A model generated the notes under the pieces. It was not told the DNA's origin. It was given only the letters and a program-made list of their open reading frames with translations, and made no database searches. Of a stretch of 15,375 bases of DNA, positions 1-7,776 are shown one piece after another. Origin of the DNA: Pseudomonadales bacterium (GTDB lineage Bacteria > Pseudomonadota > Gammaproteobacteria > Pseudomonadales > DT-91); assembly GCA_013215025.1 (NCBI GenBank), contig JABSRR010000019.1, positions 3,820-19,194 on the forward strand, written 5' to 3'. Each line of letters opens with the position of its first letter. Positions within the stretch are counted from its first letter, which is position 1. The translations under genes were made by a program, and so were the position numbers.

Positions 1-61
1 CGAATGCAAGCTTTGCTTCAGTGCTATCATCGGCCAGTAAATAAAAATCGACCCTGGTCAT
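1..61 (-). CDS. holC: DNA polymerase III chi subunit, N-terminal fragment (runs off the window)
   Basis: Only the first 20 codons lie in the window; the rest continues past base 1. The start codon is the ATG read from base 61, and the protein begins MTRVDFYLL followed by an acidic ADDST stretch, which is the typical opening of HolC. HolC is the chi subunit of the DNA polymerase III clamp loader; in the family it pairs with HolD (psi) and contacts single-stranded DNA-binding protein. The pepA stop codon lies only five bases upstream, so the two are almost certainly co-transcribed, and pepA-holC is the standard gammaproteobacterial order (usually followed by valS, outside this window). The identification rests on a short N-terminus plus synteny, which together are persuasive. 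Confidence 0.88.
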   Translation of the reverse strand, partial: MTRVDFYLLADDSTEAKLAF

Positions 62-66
62 ATCGG

Positions 67-1539
67 CTATGCTTGATTGATTAAATAGTCAAAAAGTAAG
101 CCTACGGGGCGTCCAGTTGCGCCTTTGTTAGCGCCTTGAACCCAAGCGGGGCCGGCAATGTCAATGTGTGCCCACTTATAAGCCTTGGTAAATCTCGCTA
201 AAAAACATGCCGCTGTGACAGAGCCAGCTTGAGGTCCACCAATATTTGCCATGTCAGCAAAGTTTGATTTTAGTTGCGCATCATATTCTGGCCATAGCGG
301 CATCGGCCACACTCTGTCTAAACGTGCTTGGCCTGCGGCAACGAGTTTTTGCTCAAGTGTTGCATCGTTACAGAATAAGCCGGACGCGTGTTTACCAAGC
401 GCGACTATGCAGGCACCAGTCAGAGTGGCTATGTCGATAACGGATTTCGGTTTATATTTTTCAACATAGGTAAGCAGATCGCAAAGTACTAAACGACCCT
501 CGGCATCTGTATTTAATACTTCAATCGTTTGACCCGACATCGAAGTAACCACATCCCCAGGTTTAGTGGCTTTGCCGCTGGGCATATTTTCTACCGCACC
601 AATAATACCCACAACATTGACTTTGCTTTCGGCATTCACCAGCGCTTTCATGGTGCCAAGCACGCTGGCGGCGCCACACATATCATATTTCATTTCATCC
701 ATGGCAGAACCGGGTTTTAATGAAATACCACCTGAGTCGAAAGTAACGCCTTTGCCCACAAGTACATGCGGCTTAGCGTTAGTGTTTAGCCCCTTATATT
801 CAAGAATTATGCATTTAGCAGGCTCTTCTGTACCGGCGGTTACCGATAGCAAGGAGCCCATACCAAGCTTTTGCATTTGCGCCTCACTTAGCGATTTATA
901 GCTTAGCTGCGCTGACTGTTTCGCCAATGCCTGCGCCTGCTTAGCTAAAAAGCTAGGAGTACATATGCTGGCAGGTAAATTACCAAGCTCACGCGCAAAA
1001 TTAATGCCTTCACCTAATGCTTGCCCTTGTTGCAATGCAGCTTTAGCAGACTTTGCGTTAACTGTATGCAATACGCTGAGCTTTTTGATGTTTGCAGCCT
1101 TAGCCTTGGTCGAGAGGGTATGGTCATAGCGATAATTTAAGGTTTGCCAGTGGCAGGCAATTTCTTCTAAAAGCTTAGTGCCTTCCATGCTCTTGGAGGT
1201 TAACTCAGAAGCTAATATTGTCGCCTGCTTGCTCGGTGTGGCGTTGCTATCGGCATAGGCTTTGGCAACAAAACTGCGAAGGCCTTTTAAATCAAGATTA
1301 TTGCTGACGCCAATAAACAGTAAACGCTTAGCAGGTAGTTTTGGTGATGCGAGTAAATAGCTTTTGCCCTCCTCAAGTGATAGGTCGCCTGAGGAGAATA
1401 ATTGGCTTAATTGCTGCTGGTAGATGCTGTCTAACTCTTGCAAAAACGATGGCATGCGTTTGCTTGATAATATGGGAATGATGAAACAATCTGTTTTTTG
1501 TTTCGTCCACTGTTTGATAGACTTGCTAATAAATTCCAT
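67..1539 (-). CDS. pepA: Leucyl (cytosol) aminopeptidase, M17 family
   Basis: This 490-residue cytosolic metallopeptidase removes N-terminal residues from peptides; E. coli PepA (503 residues) also binds DNA as an accessory factor in XerC/D recombination and in carAB control. The N-terminal macro-like domain covers roughly residues 1-165 and the catalytic domain the rest. All key residues are visible: K263 and D268 in VGKGVTFDSGG, K275, D286, and D345, E347 and R349 in the family signature NTDAEGRLVL. Each sits seven positions below its E. coli equivalent, so the enzyme should be active with two metals. The ATG start is supported by a GGAG ribosome site five bases upstream (1545-1548 on the complement). 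It is divergent from lptF and followed at once by holC, the conserved gammaproteobacterial arrangement. Confidence 0.97.
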   Translation of the reverse strand: MEFISKSIKQWTKQKTDCFIIPILSSKRMPSFLQELDSIYQQQLSQLFSSGDLSLEEGKSYLLASPKLPAKRLLFIGVSNNLDLKGLRSFVAKAYADSNATPSKQATILASELTSKSMEGTKLLEEIACHWQTLNYRYDHTLSTKAKAANIKKLSVLHTVNAKSAKAALQQGQALGEGINFARELGNLPASICTPSFLAKQAQALAKQSAQLSYKSLSEAQMQKLGMGSLLSVTAGTEEPAKCIILEYKGLNTNAKPHVLVGKGVTFDSGGISLKPGSAMDEMKYDMCGAASVLGTMKALVNAESKVNVVGIIGAVENMPSGKATKPGDVVTSMSGQTIEVLNTDAEGRLVLCDLLTYVEKYKPKSVIDIATLTGACIVALGKHASGLFCNDATLEQKLVAAGQARLDRVWPMPLWPEYDAQLKSNFADMANIGGPQAGSVTAACFLARFTKAYKWAHIDIAGPAWVQGANKGATGRPVGLLFDYLINQA

Positions 1540-1565
1540 ATTTACTCCAACACGGACTAAGTTTG

Positions 1566-1571
1566 ATTATA
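1566..1571 (-). promoter_or_regulatory. Candidate -10 box of the pepA-holC promoter
   Basis: On the minus strand this is a perfect TATAAT, 26 bases before the pepA start codon, which would place transcription initiation near 1559 and give a leader of about 20 bases. No good -35 hexamer is seen 16-18 bases upstream, so the call rests on the -10 alone. The 112-base region 1540-1651 must hold the promoters of both pepA and the divergent lptF. Confidence 0.4.
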
Positions 1572-1651
1572 TGGATTATTACACGACTTAAGATTGTGCG
1601 CATTATGCAATCCAGCATATATTTTCAGGCAGAGAAGAGCAGGCCATCCTT

Positions 1652-2749
1652 TTGAAAGTTTTCCGCTATTTGTTTCGTCAAACAGCAAGCAATTTTTTCG
1701 GCATCTTTATTACGATCTTATTGATGTTTTTTAGTGGAAAATTTGTTGTGTTTTTGAGTTCAGCTGCGACCGGCAGGTATCCAGTGGATTCGGTATTATC
1801 AATTTTAGCCTACACTTTGCCTTCAGTGATTGAAGTCATCTTGCCACTGAGCCTTTGCCTCGCAATTATCTTGAGTATCGGTCAACTCTATGTTGACAGT
1901 GAGATGATTGTTTTTAAATCATGCGGCATCAGTGATACGGCACTGTTATTTTATGTGCAAGGCTTGGCGATTTTGGTGTTTATGATCATCGCCGTATTTA
2001 GTCTGCTATTAACTCCGCTTGCCGCAAAAAAAATGATTCAGCTTGAAAACGACCCGCATACTTTTTCTAGTTTAGGCACCTTGACCGCCGGCAGCTTTAA
2101 TAAAATTGATAAAGGTGCTGTTATGTATGTTGGTGATCTCAGCCAGGATAAAAAATCTCTTGCCGATATATTTATTGCATCCATTAATAAGCAAGGTGAT
2201 ATTTCTTTGCTTCGGGCTGATAATGGGTCGGTAGATATTGTTGCCGATGGAGACCGAAAGCTTGAACTTGAGGGCGGCAGTTTGAGTAATCTGAGTGTCT
2301 TCAATGACAATGCACGCTTTTTAAACTTTGCTTCGGCAACACATTTTTATCGAGAAAGCTCACCAGCAGAGCAGCTGAGTTTTGAAGCGATAGATGCGAT
2401 GACCACAGGGTCGCTGCTGTTAAAGCAACGGTATGATCACAATCAAGACTACTTGGCAGCATTAGTGTGGCGTTTTAGTTTACCCTGGTTAGCACCGATT
2501 GCGGCAATTATCGCTTTGGCGCTCAGTGAAACATCGCATCGTAGAGGGCGTTATGCGAAACTTTTCCCCAGTGTGTTGTTATTTATGCTGTATTTTGCCG
2601 CTATCATTCTGGTAAAGAACGGGGTGGCTAATGCAAATATCGGCATTGGCTTTGTGGTAATGGTGCATGTGTTTTTCTTGTTGCTGGGTTTATGCCTCTA
2701 TTATCGTGGTGCATTACAGCAGCTTATTACCCGTTGGCGAGATACATAA
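1652..2749 (+). CDS. lptF: LPS export permease LptF
   Basis: LptF (365 residues; 366 in E. coli) is one of two permeases of the inner-membrane LptB2FG ABC transporter, which extracts lipopolysaccharide and passes it to the LptC-LptA bridge. The sequence shows the expected plan: three N-terminal membrane segments (about 10-36, 55-80, 100-122), a periplasmic beta-jellyroll region (about 125-265) and three C-terminal membrane segments (about 268-292, 303-320, 328-352). The stretch DSEMIVFKSCGIS near 82-94 is the conserved cytoplasmic coupling-helix motif. The start is an unusual TTG; it is preferred because the protein then begins MKVFRYLFRQ, in line with E. coli LptF (MIIIRYLVRE). A weak GCAGG ribosome site lies eight bases upstream, and no in-frame ATG precedes it. 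The stop overlaps the lptG start as TAATG, suggesting translational coupling. Confidence 0.96.
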   Translation: MKVFRYLFRQTASNFFGIFITILLMFFSGKFVVFLSSAATGRYPVDSVLSILAYTLPSVIEVILPLSLCLAIILSIGQLYVDSEMIVFKSCGISDTALLFYVQGLAILVFMIIAVFSLLLTPLAAKKMIQLENDPHTFSSLGTLTAGSFNKIDKGAVMYVGDLSQDKKSLADIFIASINKQGDISLLRADNGSVDIVADGDRKLELEGGSLSNLSVFNDNARFLNFASATHFYRESSPAEQLSFEAIDAMTTGSLLLKQRYDHNQDYLAALVWRFSLPWLAPIAAIIALALSETSHRRGRYAKLFPSVLLFMLYFAAIILVKNGVANANIGIGFVVMVHVFFLLLGLCLYYRGALQQLITRWRDT

Positions 2750-3876
2750 TGCAGCGCGTATCTAATTATGTAGGAAAGCAAGTCTACTTTGCGATTGCGA
2801 TCATTCTTTTTGGTTTTGTGTCGCTAGAGCTCATGTTTCGATTGATTGGCGAAATGAAAAATGTCGAAGGTAATTATACCATTGCTAAAGCCATTTACTT
2901 CGAGCTGCTCAATACACCCGAATTTATCTATGATTTGATGCCGATGGTAGGCTTAATTGGTTGTCTGGCTGGCTTAGGAAGTTTGGCGGGTACATCTGAG
3001 TTGGTGGTCATGCGAGCTGCAGGTGTATCGATAGTTCGCTTGGTGATCATGACATTTAAGCCTGCACTGGTGTTTTTAATTATTGCGATGATTATTGGCG
3101 AATTTGTCGCCCCCTCTGCAACGCAATATGCTCGCTCAATGCGAGAGTTAGCATTGAACGATAACTACCAAGTCGATGTGAAGAATGGCCTCTGGCTCAG
3201 AGATGGCGACAGTTTTTTGTTTGTGAATACCGCCAGTACCTCAGGTTTTATGCAGGGCGTAAGAATCTTTGAGTATGTCGATCAGCGCTTAGAAAAGGTT
3301 ATATTTGCGCAATCTGCACGCTATGCTAATCATCAATGGCGGCTAAGTAAGGTTAAAATTATTACTACGTCATACCAGCTCGATGCGCTTGATGATGCGG
3401 CAGCAGCGCTTTCGCAAGCGAATGTCGACTTTTCTCAGCTGCCTCTGCATTTGAATATTGAGCAAGCTGCTGAAATTGATTGGCAGTCGGAGTTAGCGCC
3501 AGATTTACTGGCGATTTCGGCAATTCGACCCTCAAGGCTGAAAATGCAGGATCTGTGGCGCTATAGTGCATACCTCAAGCAGCAGAAGCTGAACAGTATT
3601 GAGCATGATCTAGCGTTTTGGAAAAAAGCGTACTACCCGCTTATTATGCTCAGTTTGGTTCTCGTTGGCGTATCTTTTGTGTTTGGCTCGCTAAGAGAGT
3701 CGACGATGGGGTACCGCTTATTTATAGGTATCATGACAGCGACCTTATTTAAAATTTTGCAGGACAGTCTGAACCCAATTACGATTATTTTTCAGCTGCA
3801 GCCGGTCATATCCATGCTTATACCAGCAATTTTGTCCGTATTAGCGGGCATATTTTTATTATCACGCGTGAGGTAG
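2749..3876 (+). CDS. lptG: LPS export permease LptG
   Basis: LptG (375 residues; 360 in E. coli) is the second permease of LptB2FG and pairs with LptF to form the cavity that accepts LPS. It has the same plan: membrane segments near 11-31, 60-83 and 96-117, a periplasmic jellyroll (about 125-290), and C-terminal membrane segments near 300-320, 328-345 and 350-370. The coupling motif GTSELVVMRAAGVS is at 81-94. The ATG at 2749 shares one base with the lptF stop codon, and the protein then begins MQRVSNYVGKQ, as in the family. An in-frame ATG at 2692 would add 19 residues encoded inside lptF and was not chosen. The last base of the stop codon directly abuts the stop codon of the opposing RDD gene. 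Confidence 0.96.
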   Translation: MQRVSNYVGKQVYFAIAIILFGFVSLELMFRLIGEMKNVEGNYTIAKAIYFELLNTPEFIYDLMPMVGLIGCLAGLGSLAGTSELVVMRAAGVSIVRLVIMTFKPALVFLIIAMIIGEFVAPSATQYARSMRELALNDNYQVDVKNGLWLRDGDSFLFVNTASTSGFMQGVRIFEYVDQRLEKVIFAQSARYANHQWRLSKVKIITTSYQLDALDDAAAALSQANVDFSQLPLHLNIEQAAEIDWQSELAPDLLAISAIRPSRLKMQDLWRYSAYLKQQKLNSIEHDLAFWKKAYYPLIMLSLVLVGVSFVFGSLRESTMGYRLFIGIMTATLFKILQDSLNPITIIFQLQPVISMLIPAILSVLAGIFLLSRVR

Positions 3877-4362
3877 TTATTTTTTGGTTTTTTCCAATAA
3901 AACTAACTTGGTGTTGGATAGCTTATCATGCAGGCATCGCTTTTCAGGATCAAATAAGGCATAAAAATAACCAAAGCCCAGGGCAAAGAATGATAGGGCA
4001 GCAAGGCTAAGCCGAAGCCATGCTTGGCTGATAGTAACGGCCTGACCATTTTGTTGAACAAGCTTAAGTCGCCAGGCTTGCATAGCCAAGGTCTGGCCAG
4101 ATTTAACCCAAAAATAAGTGTAAAAGCCGTAAAATGTTAAAAGCTGGAGAATAAAAGTCGGTGCACGCCATGCGCCACTGATAGCCCGTTCGCCCTCTGC
4201 AAGCGGAGCAGGATCGACCAGGCTTTTCAGCCCTACCATCAGCCCCGTCATGAGTATGCACAAGGCCAAAATAAGCCACGCATCGTAAAACATAGCGGCA
4301 AATCGTCTTATTAGGCTTGGATATTCAGTATTTTGCTGATTTGATTGTGCGGTTTCTGACAT
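3877..4362 (-). CDS. RDD family membrane protein
   Basis: This 161-residue protein carries a complete RDD domain: the arginines of SLIRRFAA (16-23), FYD with D27, and the C-terminal motifs GQTLAMQAWRLKLV (89-102) and DPEKRCLHDKLSNT (138-151). Membrane segments are predicted near 27-47, 68-86 and 115-136. RDD proteins are small inner-membrane proteins; some have been linked to ion transport, but no function can be assigned here. The ATG at 4362 is chosen because the protein then begins with a short polar tail before the domain. A TTG 30 codons upstream (4452) would add an unrelated leader. It is convergent with lptG with no spacer at all, and divergent from the response regulator. RDD genes next to lptFG occur in other Gammaproteobacteria as far as I recall. 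Confidence 0.88.
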   Translation of the reverse strand: MSETAQSNQQNTEYPSLIRRFAAMFYDAWLILALCILMTGLMVGLKSLVDPAPLAEGERAISGAWRAPTFILQLLTFYGFYTYFWVKSGQTLAMQAWRLKLVQQNGQAVTISQAWLRLSLAALSFFALGFGYFYALFDPEKRCLHDKLSNTKLVLLEKTKK

Positions 4363-4396
4363 AATAGCTAAACGTATCGATGATTTAAAAAGACTT

Positions 4397-4402
4397 ATTA
4401 TA
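4397..4402 (-). promoter_or_regulatory. Candidate -10 box for the RDD gene
   Basis: The minus strand reads TATAAT here, 35 bases before the RDD start codon, predicting a leader of about 28 bases. No convincing -35 is visible. The 113-base gap to the divergent response-regulator gene must also hold that gene's promoter. A TTGTCA at 4433-4438 resembles a plus-strand -35, but the TTATAA at 4461-4466 is too far away (22 bases) to be a standard partner. Confidence 0.35.
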
Positions 4403-4475
4403 ACGTCAAGCCTGTGGCTTAAGTAGTTGTATTTGTCAGAGCTTAATAGCAAATTTTCTCTTATAAGGATGTTAC

Positions 4476-5159
4476 ATGCATACTTTACTTAAAATTTTAT
4501 TGATTGAGGATGATCTACAGGTAGCTGATTATGTGCAGCAAATTCTGACTGATCACAACTATCAAGTTGATTATGCAAGTGATGGTGATCAGGGCCTACA
4601 GCACGCAATCGATAAACACTATGACTTATTAATCGTTGATCGTATGCTGCCAAATAAAGACGGCTTAGAAATTGTTGAGACAGTGCGTGCAAACGGTAAT
4701 GCTGTTCCGGTTTTGTTCTTGTCTGCTTTAGGCGATGTTGATGAGCGCGTTAAAGGGCTTAAAGTGGGTGCTGACGATTATTTGGTAAAGCCTTTTGCTG
4801 ATCAAGAGCTATTAGCGCGAGTGGAGGTACTTTTGAGGCGTAAAGAAGCCTTGCCAGCAACCCGACTTAAAGTAGGTGAGCTTGAGCTAGATTTGTTGAC
4901 TCAAAAAGTGACTCGTCAGGGGCAGAACCTCAATTTACAACCACGAGAATTTCGCTTACTAGAATACTTGATGAAGCATGCCGGTCAGGTGGTCACTCGC
5001 ACCATGCTGTTAGAAAATGTGTGGGAGTATCACTTCGACCCTCAAACCAACGTGATTGATGTGCATGTTAGTCGACTTCGCCAAAAAATCGACAAAGACT
5101 TCGAGCGTCCGCTACTGTCGACGATTCGCGGTGCTGGGTATATGCTTAGCGAAATTTAG
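4476..5159 (+). CDS. OmpR/PhoB-family response regulator
   Basis: This 227-residue cytoplasmic DNA-binding regulator has a receiver domain (about 5-118) and an OmpR-type winged helix (about 130-225). Receiver residues are intact: acidic pair E11/D12/D13, phospho-acceptor D55 in LIVDRMLP, S83 in LFLSALG (the usual threonine or serine position) and K105 in LVKPF. The C-terminal half shows LQPREFRLLEYLM, the HVSRLRQKID recognition-helix region and the closing TIRGAGYML, all typical. It most resembles the CusR/QseB/PmrA side of the family, but no target can be named. The ATG at 4476 has a clear AAGGA ribosome site six bases upstream (4465-4469). The cognate kinase follows on the same strand after 145 bases. 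Confidence 0.94.
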   Translation: MHTLLKILLIEDDLQVADYVQQILTDHNYQVDYASDGDQGLQHAIDKHYDLLIVDRMLPNKDGLEIVETVRANGNAVPVLFLSALGDVDERVKGLKVGADDYLVKPFADQELLARVEVLLRRKEALPATRLKVGELELDLLTQKVTRQGQNLNLQPREFRLLEYLMKHAGQVVTRTMLLENVWEYHFDPQTNVIDVHVSRLRQKIDKDFERPLLSTIRGAGYMLSEI

Positions 5160-5304
5160 TAATAAGATGTGATTGACTAAAATGCAATTTTTTAGACCTT
5201 AGCTTTTGCTTTAATGCCGTCAGCCCTTATTACAACTTTAGCTCATATCATTATTAAGCTCGATGTTTTCAAAATAATTAGCGTTACAATAAATACTTTA
5301 TCTT

Positions 5305-6735
5305 ATGGCCGTTAATCGACAGAGACTGATTGGTAATTTATTTGGCACCTACACGTTCAGATTTATGATCTCGTACGTGACTAGCCTTGCTTTTGCTGTA
5401 TTCATTTTACTTTCAATCACGTTTGCTTTTTTTTCCTACGACTTTTTTAATTCGGTTAATGCCTCCTTAGAGTCAGAACTCGATGAGTTAGAGCAGCAAT
5501 ACCTTAGTTCTGGCGCCGATTCTATTGATAGCTTTGTTGAGCAGAGAGCCAGTGAAAATAAATTTTCACGCTTTGCCTTTATTTTGGTTAATCAACAACA
5601 AGAAAAAATTGCCGGTGATTTATTATTTTGGCCAGATTACAAAGTATGGAGTGATGGCTGGCTGAGTTTTGAAATGAGCTTTCAGACTTACAACAATAAT
5701 ACACAAGTTTATAATTTTCTTGCGCGCGAGCGTCAGCTGGATGGAGGTTATAAATTATTAGTTGCCCGATTTTCTGATGATGTGAGACGAAATATTCAGT
5801 TAGTGGCGGGTGCGATTATCTGGGGCATGGTGATTATGATTTTGCTTGGCTTGCTTGGAGGCTTAATTACCAGTTTGATGACCCTGCATCGGGTTGAGGT
5901 TATCAATGATACGATTTACGACATCATGGAAGGGAATTTTACCCATCGAATCCCTGTGAAAGAACCGTTAGACGATTTTCAACGATTAGCGATGGGTATC
6001 AATAATATGCTTGATCGTATTGAGGGGGCGATGAACGATGTTCGTGATGTATCCAACAGTATTGCCCATGATCTTCGAACACCGTTAACGCGTTTGCGCA
6101 ACAATTTGTCGTCTCTAGAGAAGCGCTCTGCACCTCAAAATACTGAGATGGTCAGAGAAATGTTAGAGGAGGCGGATAATTTACTGTCGACTTTCTCGGC
6201 ACTTTTGCGAATCGCCCAAGTCGAATCAGGCGCAAAGCGCGCAAATTTTTCACCCCTGGATATGTCCAAAATTGTTGATGACGTGGTAGAGCTTTATGAG
6301 CCTTTAGCAGCGGATAAACATCAAACGCTGAAACTTGATTGTGAAAAAGGCTTGCATCTTGTTGGTGACAAAGATTTGCTGTTCCAAATGTTGGCAAATT
6401 TAATGGACAATGCGATTAAATATACCCCTGCGGGCCTTGGCATTCAGGTTAATTTAAAGCAAAGCCTATCACGCCATGGGCGCTGGGCTGAGCTTGAAGT
6501 GATTGATAGCGGACCGGGTATTCCAAAAGATAAACGCGAAAAGGTGTTCCAACGTTTTTATCGGGTTGACGAAAGCCGTGGGTTGTCACCCGGGAACGGC
6601 TTGGGCTTAGCCTTAGTTAAGGCGGTGGCGAAGTTGCATCACGGTGAAATATTTTTATCGGATAAGGCGCTTTATGCCAGTGCAGAGAAAGGCTTACGCG
6701 TCAGCGTCAAACTCAAGCTTAAGGATCTCAGTTGA
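5305..6735 (+). CDS. Membrane sensor histidine kinase (HAMP, HisKA, HATPase_c)
   Basis: This 476-residue kinase should phosphorylate the regulator encoded just upstream. It has a short cytoplasmic N-tail, a first membrane segment (about 21-44), a periplasmic sensor region of about 120 residues (45-165) with no recognised fold, a second membrane segment (about 166-190), HAMP (about 187-240), and the dimerisation domain with phospho-acceptor H255 in SIAHDLRTPLTRLR. The ATPase domain shows the N box NLMDNAIKY (N369), G1 box DSGPGIP (401-407), F box FQRFYR and G2 box GNGLGLALV (430-438). All catalytic motifs are intact. The start has no Shine-Dalgarno sequence; it is kept because it gives the usual short tail before the first membrane segment. 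A TACAAT at 5285-5290 could be a -10 giving an almost leaderless transcript, but no -35 supports it. The inducing signal is unknown. Confidence 0.94.
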   Translation: MAVNRQRLIGNLFGTYTFRFMISYVTSLAFAVFILLSITFAFFSYDFFNSVNASLESELDELEQQYLSSGADSIDSFVEQRASENKFSRFAFILVNQQQEKIAGDLLFWPDYKVWSDGWLSFEMSFQTYNNNTQVYNFLARERQLDGGYKLLVARFSDDVRRNIQLVAGAIIWGMVIMILLGLLGGLITSLMTLHRVEVINDTIYDIMEGNFTHRIPVKEPLDDFQRLAMGINNMLDRIEGAMNDVRDVSNSIAHDLRTPLTRLRNNLSSLEKRSAPQNTEMVREMLEEADNLLSTFSALLRIAQVESGAKRANFSPLDMSKIVDDVVELYEPLAADKHQTLKLDCEKGLHLVGDKDLLFQMLANLMDNAIKYTPAGLGIQVNLKQSLSRHGRWAELEVIDSGPGIPKDKREKVFQRFYRVDESRGLSPGNGLGLALVKAVAKLHHGEIFLSDKALYASAEKGLRVSVKLKLKDLS

Positions 6736-6773
6736 GTCTGGCTCAGTGCTTAAAGCATCAATAATTATTTTAG

Positions 6774-6815
6774 TTTCAATGTTTGAGTTTCAATGCTTGA
6801 GTTTCAGTACTTGAG
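6774..6815. repeat. Three tandem copies of a 14-base repeat
   Basis: Bases 6774-6787 (tttcaatgtttgag), 6788-6801 (tttcaatgcttgag) and 6802-6815 (tttcagtacttgag) are head-to-tail copies differing at one to three positions. They fill much of the 89-base gap between the convergent histidine kinase and the hypothetical gene and lie outside both reading frames. No function is evident. The small copy number and slight divergence fit slippage in non-coding DNA, although a protein-binding or transcript-end role cannot be excluded. Confidence 0.85.
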
Positions 6816-6824
6816 TAAAGCCGC

Positions 6825-7655
6825 TTACTTATCTTCAACGCTTAAATGACTAATATCTGGGTCGAGTTCGGTCTTGTCTTCGATTAAGTTATCGATCTGC
6901 GCGCCAACTTCAGCCAAACTTAAGTGACTGGTTTCTGGAGGGAAGTCGGGGATGTCGTCGATTTCTTGCCTTAATAAAGCGCCAACTTCTGCCAAGCTCA
7001 GATGATCAGTATTGACCACTACGGGACTTGGCTCTTTGTGCTCAGGCAATATGACTGCGCCAGGCTCAGCTGTTGATAAGTGATCAGTTGCAGGATTCAA
7101 CAAGGTTTGAGGGTTCGGTAATTGATCGATTAACGCGCCTAACTCTGCCAAGCTATATTGGCTTAGATCTAGCTCAAGTTCATGAAATTCCTGTCGTTCG
7201 GACAGTTCCAGCATCGGGCTTCCAGGCGGCAGCAGCGACAGTGTAGTGGTCTGATTGTATGCCGTTTGAGTTGACGGCTCTTCCGTTGCTACTCTTGCTT
7301 GAATTTGTTTAGGCTGCTCAGACTCTTTTGACTGGTCGGGCTTTTCAGGCATCTTAGATTGAGGAACTTGAGCCTGCTTGGTTGCCGAATCTGGCGCTTG
7401 GTTGCTAGGATTTTGCTGCTCACTGGCTTTAATATAAATCTTCGCGCCAGCTTGTTTGAATAAGCGTTGAAATTTTAACGCATCCTGCTTGTCAAGTGCT
7501 TGCTTAAGCGTGACCACGCGGCCTGAAAACAATTTTTCAAGTAATGCAACGTCGGCATTGAATAACTTAGTGAAATTATTTTTCACATGTTCAAGTTCAA
7601 CATCATCAAGTGCTTCGCCTTTGAATAAAATGCTGTATTGGCTAACTTCGGTCAT
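6825..7655 (-). CDS. Hypothetical protein with 26-residue LSLAEVGA tandem repeats
   Basis: I do not recognise a named family for this acidic 276-residue protein. Three parts are visible. Residues 1-76 look like a small folded alpha/beta domain (ILFKGEALDD, an LFSGR turn near 42-46, an AGAKIYI strand near 69-75); from memory, similar N-terminal domains precede membrane or low-complexity regions in other gammaproteobacterial proteins, but I cannot name it. Residues 77-135 are a disordered linker rich in Gln, Pro, Ser and Lys. Residues 163-276 are a tandem array in which H-L-S-L-A-E-V-G-A or a variant recurs at 166, 192, 218, 244 and 270, exactly 26 residues apart, separated by acidic proline-containing spacers. 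A further degenerate copy (LSLLPPGS) is at 139-146. There is no signal peptide or membrane segment, so it is probably cytoplasmic. No canonical ribosome site precedes the ATG. Confidence 0.8.
   Translation of the reverse strand: MTEVSQYSILFKGEALDDVELEHVKNNFTKLFNADVALLEKLFSGRVVTLKQALDKQDALKFQRLFKQAGAKIYIKASEQQNPSNQAPDSATKQAQVPQSKMPEKPDQSKESEQPKQIQARVATEEPSTQTAYNQTTTLSLLPPGSPMLELSERQEFHELELDLSQYSLAELGALIDQLPNPQTLLNPATDHLSTAEPGAVILPEHKEPSPVVVNTDHLSLAEVGALLRQEIDDIPDFPPETSHLSLAEVGAQIDNLIEDKTELDPDISHLSVEDK
6828..7169 (-). repeat. 78-base in-frame tandem repeat array in the hypothetical gene
   Basis: Five units with an exact 78-base period encode the core HLSLAEVGA. The core codons start at 7160, 7082, 7004, 6926 and 6848 on the minus strand. 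The third and fourth units are the most alike (identical HLSLAEVGA cores), the first (QYSLAELGA) and second (HLSTAEPGA) are diverged, and the last is cut short to HLSVEDK by the stop codon. The spacers are not conserved in sequence but keep their length exactly, which suggests selection on unit length rather than recent duplication. Confidence 0.85.
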
Positions 7656-7776
7656 GTTTTAAAGGCCATTATTTGGGTTTAAGCAGTGGCATCGATTATC
7701 AAGAAATAAGTGTATGGCAAAGCAATTAGCTTAGCAAAGTGAACCGCTAAGATTTTTGTTATACCACTAAAATAAT

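Noticed and set aside
2692..2748. Extended N-terminus of LptG from an ATG inside lptF.
   Set aside because: The ATG at 2749 gives the family-typical start and the common TAATG overlap.
4408..4420. Small hairpin AAGCC-TGT-GGCTT in the gap between the RDD and response-regulator genes.
   Set aside because: Only five pairs and no T tract on either strand, and it lies upstream of both genes, so it is not a terminator; operator function cannot be supported.
4363..4452. Extended N-terminus of the RDD protein from a TTG at 4452.
   Set aside because: The extra 30 residues resemble no RDD protein, would pass through the candidate TATAAT promoter, and the ATG at 4362 gives the normal domain start.
5177..5195. 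Inverted repeat CTAAAA / TTTTAG after the response-regulator gene.
   Set aside because: The stem is entirely weak AT pairs apart from one GC pair, and it is not followed by a T run.
6774..7169. Possible CRISPR or mobile-element interpretation of the repeats.
   Set aside because: The 14-base copies are contiguous without spacers and the 78-base units are in-frame coding repeats; no cas gene, transposase, or terminal inverted repeat is present in the window.
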